Notes under the pieces: model-generated
The model's database searches: none
Told to the model about the DNA's origin: nothing
Seen by the model: only the letters and a program-made list of their open reading frames with translations
Made by a program: the position numbers and the translations under genes
Assembly (NCBI GenBank): GCA_024811115.1
Contig: JAKOGH010000005.1
Location: forward strand, 186,001-250,000
Length of the DNA: 64,000 nt
Reading direction: 5' to 3'
DNA from: Terana coerulea
Taxonomy: Eukaryota > Basidiomycota > Agaricomycetes > Polyporales > Phanerochaetaceae
Shown: positions 57,813 to 64,000 of the stretch, piece after piece
How positions within the stretch are numbered: position 1 is the first letter of the stretch
Layout: the number at the start of each line of letters is the position of its first letter

Positions 57813-59651
57813 ATGCCTGCGTTACTCGTCGACCAACATCCAAATGCTGAGGTACCGCCCAATCAATCAGCTGCGCAAAACGCTGCGACTTCCCCGCCCG
57901 CGTCTGCGCCTCGAAAGGTTTCAAATCCGACTGTGAAGTCGAAGAAAGACCAAGTGTCTGTCAAGCAGAGCACGCTCTCGCCAAAGCAGCCTGACCCGCC
58001 GCAGACGCAGTCACAGATGAAGAAGCTCACCAGAAAGTCGAGCAAGCCGATTATCAACTGGTTCCAGCGCAAGCTAGCGGGTACGGTTCGCGCGAGGAGA
58101 GCGTCGGATGGAGACGCATTGCGTGCCTCGAGGGTCTCAGGCACGCGCCCCTCCACGCTCAAGGAGCAGCGTCGTAGGTCCTCCATCCCCGCCATTCCTC
58201 CCATCCCCGCTTCTGCTGTCTCGGAGAAGGGTCAGAAGGCTGCAAAGACGCAACCACGGGCGGTCAGCGTTGTCGCGAGCACGAAGCGCAACACGATCTC
58301 CTTGGACGGCTCGGATGACTTCAGCAGTCGTCATACGCAAGATGATTCCACGGAAGATCATCGCTCGTCCTTTGCTCGGGACTCCCTGTGGTCCCCCACG
58401 AGTCTCAGCATCCGGGAGGCCGACGAAGATGCTTCTGTGCGACCCATACCTCCCAGTGCACCCCCATCCCCTTCGCCGTCACATTCATCATCATCATACC
58501 TCTCCGACCCACGGACTTTTGCGAGCATGGCTGCTAGCACAAAGCCGACGACTGTGCTCAGCGTCGACTTGACAGGAGGCATGGCTCACATTGCCCAGGC
58601 TCCACCTACCCCTACCATGCCTGCGTATAGGCTCGGGACGCATGTGCGACAGAACTCAGCTGCACCAAGCACAGGCGGAGGATCCATCACGTTCTCTGCG
58701 CTCCCTAATGTCACAACCTCCTCTGCGTCCCCAACTAGCGTGCCTAGCTCGCGGGATCTTGCGCAACAAGGGGCTTCGTATGCGCCTCAACATACAGCGC
58801 ACCATCCACGTAACAACCCCCGCCCATCCTCTCCACCTATGGACGATGCCTCAGTTCTGACACTAGCGTCTTCAGCGTTTGGTATCCCTGGCGCACGTCT
58901 TGGAGCCAACGCACTTACACGCCGACGTTCCATGGCGGACGACTCGATATCGCATTTCAGCGGCATGGCAGGTGTGGGCGACAGCACAAGCCGTTCTCTT
59001 CTGGACGCGGAGGATGACAGGCTGATGGAGGCCGACCAGGACCGAGACGTGGATGCCAGCGTCCGCGCGTTGCGACCTAGGAGCTCACGCCGCGGCAGTT
59101 GGGAGAGCGAAGCAAGTGGCTGGAGCGCACACTTTGGTCAGGGCACAGGACCTCCGGGCACACCCAGTGTGTTGAGGGATCGCAGCCTGTGGACGACGGG
59201 TAGCACGAAGACAGGCGGCAGGAGTCTCAACTTGACAGAAGAGGAGGCGCAGGAGAAGTCGGTGAACGGGCACGCCGACACAACGGCACAGAGCGACATC
59301 AGCCATGGCGATGTGTCCCTAGCGCAGTCCATCCCTATCCCGGAGGTCGGGGAAGCGGAGGAACTGTTGACTCCGCCCGCACATGCCACGCGTACGCCGT
59401 CGTCTGCGTCGGTGTCGACGACCGGCGGCGACGCGAATGGCACGCACACGCCGAAGAAGAGCGGAGGCTTGGACACGCCAAAGATATCGTCGCTCACGCT
59501 GGACGACCCGCCTCAGTCTGCGAGTGTGAAAGAAGCAGACCGTGCACAATTGCTTACCAGAAATCCCCCTTCCGACTATCCTAGCATCTTCACGCCTGGT
59601 ACAGACAAGGACGTGTTCTTCTCCGCCCCTTCAACGCCTGCCGCTGTCTGA
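57813..59651 (+). CDS. Intronless Ser/Pro-rich disordered protein, unknown function
   Basis: A single open frame of 612 codons, one of the few intronless genes in the window. The first in-frame ATG gives MPALLVDQHPNAEVPPNQSA. The most conserved-looking part is the basic helical segment KKLTRKSSKPIINWFQRKLA at about residues 85-105, followed by GTVRARRASDGDALRAS. The rest is low-complexity: SSIPAIPPIPASAVS, RPIPPSAPPSPSPSHSSSSY, many S/T-P sites, and a C-terminal run DDPPQSASVKEADRAQLL then SDYPSIFTPGTDKDVFFSAP. The density of SP/TP and RRxS sites suggests a heavily phosphorylated scaffold or signalling protein, which is inference. Codon use and length leave little doubt it is expressed. Confidence 0.85.
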   Translation: MPALLVDQHPNAEVPPNQSAAQNAATSPPASAPRKVSNPTVKSKKDQVSVKQSTLSPKQPDPPQTQSQMKKLTRKSSKPIINWFQRKLAGTVRARRASDGDALRASRVSGTRPSTLKEQRRRSSIPAIPPIPASAVSEKGQKAAKTQPRAVSVVASTKRNTISLDGSDDFSSRHTQDDSTEDHRSSFARDSLWSPTSLSIREADEDASVRPIPPSAPPSPSPSHSSSSYLSDPRTFASMAASTKPTTVLSVDLTGGMAHIAQAPPTPTMPAYRLGTHVRQNSAAPSTGGGSITFSALPNVTTSSASPTSVPSSRDLAQQGASYAPQHTAHHPRNNPRPSSPPMDDASVLTLASSAFGIPGARLGANALTRRRSMADDSISHFSGMAGVGDSTSRSLLDAEDDRLMEADQDRDVDASVRALRPRSSRRGSWESEASGWSAHFGQGTGPPGTPSVLRDRSLWTTGSTKTGGRSLNLTEEEAQEKSVNGHADTTAQSDISHGDVSLAQSIPIPEVGEAEELLTPPAHATRTPSSASVSTTGGDANGTHTPKKSGGLDTPKISSLTLDDPPQSASVKEADRAQLLTRNPPSDYPSIFTPGTDKDVFFSAPSTPAAV

Positions 59652-60345
59652 TTTTTGTCCATTCATGGTGAGTGTTTCCTTCTCTAGATTCAATGGATGG
59701 AAGTCATGTCTCCTCATACCAAACCCGCAGCTTTGTTCAGGTGGTCTGCACGTCCTTACGTACTCTATGCTGGATGCATCTTCTCTAATCTTGCACGCTT
59801 CATGTATCCACATATCTGGTCTGATTTCATGACTTCACTCGGGGACCCTCGTGCATACCCATCTGTAATCTCTTCCTCATATACTTCGTCTGCGTAGTCC
59901 TAGCACTGTTCTTGGTTAAAGTTTACCACGCATCACCTTCGTTTCTTTTCTGCCCGGTTCTTGTTGTATATCAGTCTGCAGCTGAACAACGTTACATGAC
60001 GCACAAAAGTAAACGCGCGGGAATACTTGCGATCAAATGACACTTGTTCCCAACTTCGACTTCGCCTCGTCCCTGCGGTCAGCTGGGCACAAGCCCCAGA
60101 CTCGATGCTGCTTAAACTGCTCAAGAACGGCCAGTCCTGTCCTCGTGAGCGCACAAGCAGCATGGCTTTGGCTCGATTCCTGATGAAGAACCCGTCCATG
60201 CAGAATTCCCCGGCACGCCGCTCGCCGTGAATAGGATTTAACGGTCATGGGGACAGCTGTGCAGTGGTTCAACAGCGTATTAGATGCAGCGGTCGAGATT
60301 GAGGCGTTGCAGGTTGCGCTCTTGAAACCTTGGTACGCTCTCAAG
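59652..60345. other. Intergenic, upstream of the GH125 gene
   Basis: About 690 bp. Open frames on both strands (for example 60033-60425 minus, 60247-60462 plus) overlap the GH125 first exon in other frames and have no motifs. Confidence 0.5.
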
Positions 60346-62684
60346 ATGAAGTTCGCTCTGGTTTCAACGTTGGGTGCGACTGCTTTGGTTACTGGGCTCG
60401 TACAAGCGCAATGCCCCGACTTCACAACATTCTCTCAGGTGCGTAACAGATCTCTTTTGTAACCTAGCAAACATGCTGAAGCGTAGGCGGTGCGTAATGC
60501 AGAGCCCTCAGGGTGACGCGTCCACAGGGCCGTTAGCGTTGCCGTACATGAGACCTGCGCCCGCATGTCGAACGTTTAACAGCTCCTCTGTCGAAGTACG
60601 TGAACCTCCCAGCACATTATTGGCAGGAGTACTCATGAGGCCTCGTAGAAAGTGATTACCGATATGAAGAGTCGATTGAAGGATCCTGACCTCGCAAGGT
60701 TATTCGAGAACACTTTCCCAAATACGCTCGGTACGCTTGAGGGAAATCATTCATGTAGACGTTAGTAACCTTACAATCTGCCAGACACGACCGTGAAATA
60801 CTTCAACGCAGTGAGTGGGCCGTTCCTTCTTCAGCACCTGCAATTGGCTAACTGGAGTGTTTTAGACAGAGAACTTAGCATTTATTATCACAGGAGTAAG
60901 TACTGTGCCTTGCTTTCCATATCACTTCAGGATACTGAATGAAGCGGCCTTCAGGATATCACGTAAGTACTGCATAATATACACAGCTCCGCAATCCCTT
61001 AGATCTGACCTTCTCCGGTCCGTTAGAGCTCAGTGGCTTCGGGACACGGCGAACCAGGTGAGCTACCTTGGATCGGGTGCTTGCAAGGTGGATCTTGAAC
61101 ATGATACGCTTGCTCAGTTTGCCCACTACCACACGCTTCTGGCCAAGGATAAGCAGCTGGCGACACTCGTGAAAGCGGTGATCAACAATGAGGCTCGTTA
61201 CGTCTCGGACTACCCGTACTGCGGAGCTTTCCAGCCTCCGCCGGAGAGCGGTCTTGCGCCGACTCACAATGATTGGGCAGACGGTGTCACTGTGAATCCG
61301 TACGTTTCCAGTATGGACATACGCGTAACCACATGCTTACATACTGGGATGACAGACCGGTCAACAACCAAACCGTATTTGAGTGCAAGGTCTGCAGTCA
61401 TCTATGAATCTTCAGTCTGTAGATGGGATGCTAATGGGTTTGATTTTGCACAGTATGAGATTGACTCATTGTGCGGGTTCCTCAAGCTCTCAAGATCCTA
61501 CTACCAAGCTACTAAGGATGCCTCCTTCATGAACGACAACTGTAAGTGTCTTCGGTATACGGCTTAAGCGATTCACTGATTGTATATGCGTTGCAGGGCA
61601 TACTGCCATCAGCCAGATCTTCCGTGTCATTGAGGAGCAATCCCAGGCGACCTTCGACGAGGACTTCAACTTCATCTCATTCTACAACTGGACAGGAGGC
61701 AACGGCGCGTTGTCCCCCGCCGTTAATAACGCCGGTAACGGCGAGCCAAAGGGGTACACTGGCTTGGTCGGAACCCATCACAGGCCTTCCGATGATCTGA
61801 GCACCTTTGGTGAGTGGCGGTCGATTTGGACCTCTACGGTGGAAAGAACATTCCGCTTACAACCCCTCGTCGTAGCTTTCCTGACACCTGCCAACGCGAT
61901 GCTTAGTGTCGAACTCACTAACCTTGCGGATATCCTGGACTCGTCGAAGCAAGCCAAGAACGTCAGCACGCTTGCTAGAACTTGGAGCTCGAGAATTCAC
62001 AATGCCATTTGGAACACTACTGTCGTCGACGATGTATTCGCCTACGAGACGAACGGACTTGGAAGTCGATATGTCATGGACGACGCCAACGTGCCTGTAA
62101 GTGTAGCCGAAAACATACATCATCGCCCATCGCATTCAATGCTCACGACATGATAGTCACTTCTATCCCTGCCGTATCTTGGTTTCTTGAATAAGACGGA
62201 TCCTGCCTATGTCGCTACCCGCAAGATCTTACTGTCCAGAAATAATCCGTACTTTGCTCAGGGGAAGACATTCGGTGGCATCGGGTGCGTGCAGACGTCG
62301 CCATATCCAATGACACCATTCTCATATTCTTCACCAGTGGACCCCATGTCGACGCCTGGAATCCTTGGCCTATGTCGCAAATCTCCTGCCATATTCGGTA
62401 CTGACGATGACAAGGAAATCTTGACCTCGTTGTACCTCATAGCAAACGTGAGCACTTCATGGATCGCTGCGTGGGCTGAAGACCTGATCATTACGTCATA
62501 CACACAGAATACAAACGGTCTTGGACTCATCCATGAGTCTGTCGACATCTACAACACCACGTCGTACACACGGCCGTGGTTCGCCTGGGCCAACAGCTAC
62601 TTTGCAGAGATGCTTTTGGACCTTGCGAGCCGCAAGCCGCAGTTGATTTTCCGGGATGCGCGGCCTTATGTTCCGGGGCAGTAA
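60346..62684 (+). CDS. Secreted exo-alpha-1,6-mannosidase, glycoside hydrolase family 125 (DUF1237)
   Basis: Metal-independent alpha-mannosidase acting on alpha-1,6-linked mannose. Starts with a signal peptide (MKFALVSTLGATALVTGLVQ, cleavage near AQC). Many short exons follow: LALPYMRPAPACRTFNSSSV, DPDLARLFENTFPNTLDTTV, the hallmark FIITGDITAQWLRDTANQVS, NNEARYVSDYPYCGAFQPPP, VFECKYEIDSLCGFLKLSRS, FYNWTGGNGALSPAV, GLVGTHHRPSDDLSTF, AFLTPANAMLSVELTNLA, GLGSRYVMDDANVPSLLSLP, GGPHVDAWNPWPMSQI, AWAEDLIITSYTQNTNGLG and a C-terminus RPWFAWANSYFAEMLLDLAS, ending RPYVPGQ. The ITGDI.A.WLRD and SRPSDD-like blocks belong to the family's active-site region. About 500 residues. With the GH47 enzyme at 17077 it is the second mannose-trimming enzyme here, but this one looks extracellular. 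Confidence 0.92.
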
Positions 62685-63070
62685 CGGATGGCATGTGGAC
62701 AGTGTGTGTCGGCGTCGGCATGGTTCTGGCTCACATCGCAGGCCGAAACACATGATCGTAATCGTTGGAATTTCTGTAGAGAACGTATGAATGTACTGTA
62801 TGCAAGCACTGCTTTTAAGTGTGCGTAGGATGTGTACATACTTATCCTCCTCTGTGCCCGGAAGTCAGAACTTGGCCATACGAAGCTGGCTCTGGTTGGC
62901 TCGGGAATAATAAGAAGAGATGCCAAGATGGCAACATGTCCGGATATGGCTCTCGATGGGCGATCTATGGCAACTTTGTCATGTTCGAACTGGTGGCACT
63001 GCGCCTGCGCTCGACTATTTACATAACTTGAACCTAGACCTCCATCATCATCGTTGCCCGCTACACTTCA
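62685..63070. other. Intergenic between the GH125 and C2 genes
   Basis: About 390 bp, with no feature beyond the presumed 3' UTR and the promoter of the next gene. Confidence 0.5.
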
Positions 63071-64000
63071 ATGTCTACCGTCCCTCGAGAGGTTGGAACG
63101 CTCATAGCTGTGATTCTCAAAGCGGTGTGTGTAACATTTTTAGCCAATGCTGTCAGCTCTTGCTCAGTACGCCACTGCATGACAGAGGAATCTTCCCAAC
63201 AAACGACACATAGGAAAGCAAGATCCATACTGCCAGGTATCATTCAATGGGCAGCAACGCAAAACGAAGCCAATAAAACGCGGCGGGCAGCACCCAGAGT
63301 GGGACGAAGAGGTCCGTTTCACGTTGTTCGAGGACGAGTCGGAGGCACCTGGAGTCATAGGGCCGAACGGAACCCCACCTCCACCACCACCTAAGAAAAC
63401 CAATGGCCCTCCGAAGATTCAGGGTGGGAGGTTCATGGATCTGGCGTGTTACGCTGTGGACGTCAGGGAGCCGGACTTGATTGGAGAGACCCAGGTGGAC
63501 TTGACAGAGGTGCTGACCAAAGGGGAGACAGATGGTGCGTCGCTGCTGCTGCTATTCACACTTCGGCCTGCTAATGCCGTATAGAATGGTTCACTTTGAT
63601 GAACAAGGACAAGTACTGCGGAGAAGTCTACCTCGAGCTCACGTTCTGGTCGAATGTACGTGCACGTCAACTGTTCCATTCCGTTTGCTCACATGTTCGT
63701 CACAGGAGCCTGCGCCTGCCAAGAAAGCTGCGAAGCCGAAGGCCAAAAAGCAGTACGGTGGACCAGGGTCCTTTGTTGCCTCTGATGAACCGACGTCTTC
63801 GCAAAGTCTCACGTCCTCTTTGAGCACCAGTACTGGAGGCTCGTGGCAGTCATGGCAATCCGATTCTCGCCAATCCATCCCTTCGTCGCTGCGGCCGTCA
63901 AGTTCTATGGCACAAATTGATCTGTACACAGCCCCGTATGAGACGAACCGGTCACATAATAGCTTGTCATCGATGGACTCTCTTGCGGGCGAAATGGGCC
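63071..64000 (+). CDS. C2-domain protein, Inn1/Fic1-like (3' partial)
   Basis: Starts MSTVPREVGTLIAVILKA; an intron (63124-63190 region) leads to a C2 domain: KNLPNKRHIGKQDPYCQVSF, NGQQRKTKPIKRGGQHPEWD, EEVRFTLFEDESEA, a Pro-rich loop (GTPPPPPPKKTNG), FMDLACYAVDVREPDLIGET and, across a further intron, EWFTLMNKDKYCGEVYLELT. Then comes a basic Ala/Lys hinge (PAPAKKAAKPKAKKQYG) and Ser-rich disorder running off the window at 64000. The KNLP(N)xxxxGKQDPYCxV start and HPEWDEEVRF are typical of fungal ingression proteins (Inn1, Fic1), which couple the actomyosin ring to septum synthesis at cytokinesis. The proline loop inside the C2 fold is unusual. The role is inferred from similarity; the C-terminal PxxP tail that would support it lies outside. 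Confidence 0.85.

Overview
The window is nuclear DNA of a filamentous basidiomycete. Nearly every gene is cut by several 45-70 nt GT-AG introns, genes are densely packed on both strands, and many products match Agaricomycete families (large MFS sets, Dicer-like RNase III, GH47 and GH125 mannosidases, long disordered Ser/Pro-rich proteins). A wood- or litter-decay Agaricomycete, perhaps a polypore, is my best guess; the sequence alone does not fix the genus. No tRNA, rRNA, CRISPR or prokaryotic feature was seen.

Layout. 1-1.8 kb: 3' part of a DHA1-type MFS drug/polyamine transporter. 2.2-2.5 kb: cytochrome c oxidase subunit VIII (VIIc-like). 2.8-7.3 kb (minus): a Dicer-like gene with two intact RNase III domains but no DExD/H helicase half. 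7.8-9.3 kb: conserved fungal protein of unknown role. 9.76-10.59 kb: an 829-bp non-autonomous DNA transposon with ~220-bp terminal inverted repeats and a perfect 9-bp target duplication (Mutator-like). 10.7-11.5 kb (minus): small multi-pass membrane protein. 11.7-13.0 kb: FSAF1/Faf1-like 40S assembly factor with an RGG tail. 13.3-15.0 kb (minus): disordered protein. 15.7-16.9 kb (minus): ZNRD2-type double zinc-ribbon protein. 17.1-20.6 kb: EDEM-like GH47 mannosidase with a protease-associated domain. 20.7-21.5 kb (minus): adenine phosphoribosyltransferase. 21.8-22.8 kb (minus): ribosomal protein eS1. 23.1-23.8 kb: ATG10. 24.2-25.6 kb: acetyl-CoA C-acetyltransferase. 26.2-31.0 kb: tandem pair of allantoate-permease-type MFS genes. 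32.7-35.5 kb: acidic disordered protein. 35.9-40.7 kb: large dynamin-like nuclear GTPase. 41.3-43.4 kb (minus): second DHA1 MFS gene, followed by a decayed tandem copy of its own 3' end. 43.4-51 kb: gene-poor, with two small low-complexity genes and a possible sugar-transporter relic. 51.1-52.3 kb (minus): secreted class 3 lipase. 53.3-54.5 kb (minus): GPN3 GTPase, divergent from PYM (54.8-55.5 kb). 55.7-57.4 kb (minus): DUF1640 mitochondrial coiled-coil protein. 57.8-59.7 kb: disordered protein. 60.3-62.7 kb: secreted GH125 alpha-mannosidase. 63.1 kb to the end: Inn1/Fic1-like C2 protein, cut by the window edge.

The genes do not form one pathway. Most are housekeeping genes (ribosome assembly, respiration, ER quality control, autophagy, purine salvage, mevalonate entry) mixed with transporters and secreted enzymes. 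The two points most worth a second look are the Dicer that keeps its catalytic core but has lost the helicase ATPase half, and the nearby inverted-repeat transposon, whose transcript would fold into a long hairpin. Several conserved genes lose frame by exactly one base inside homopolymer runs (A7 at 19700, C3 at 29849, G5 at 29919, possibly C5 at 43369). That pattern looks more like base-calling error than decay and should temper any pseudogene call.
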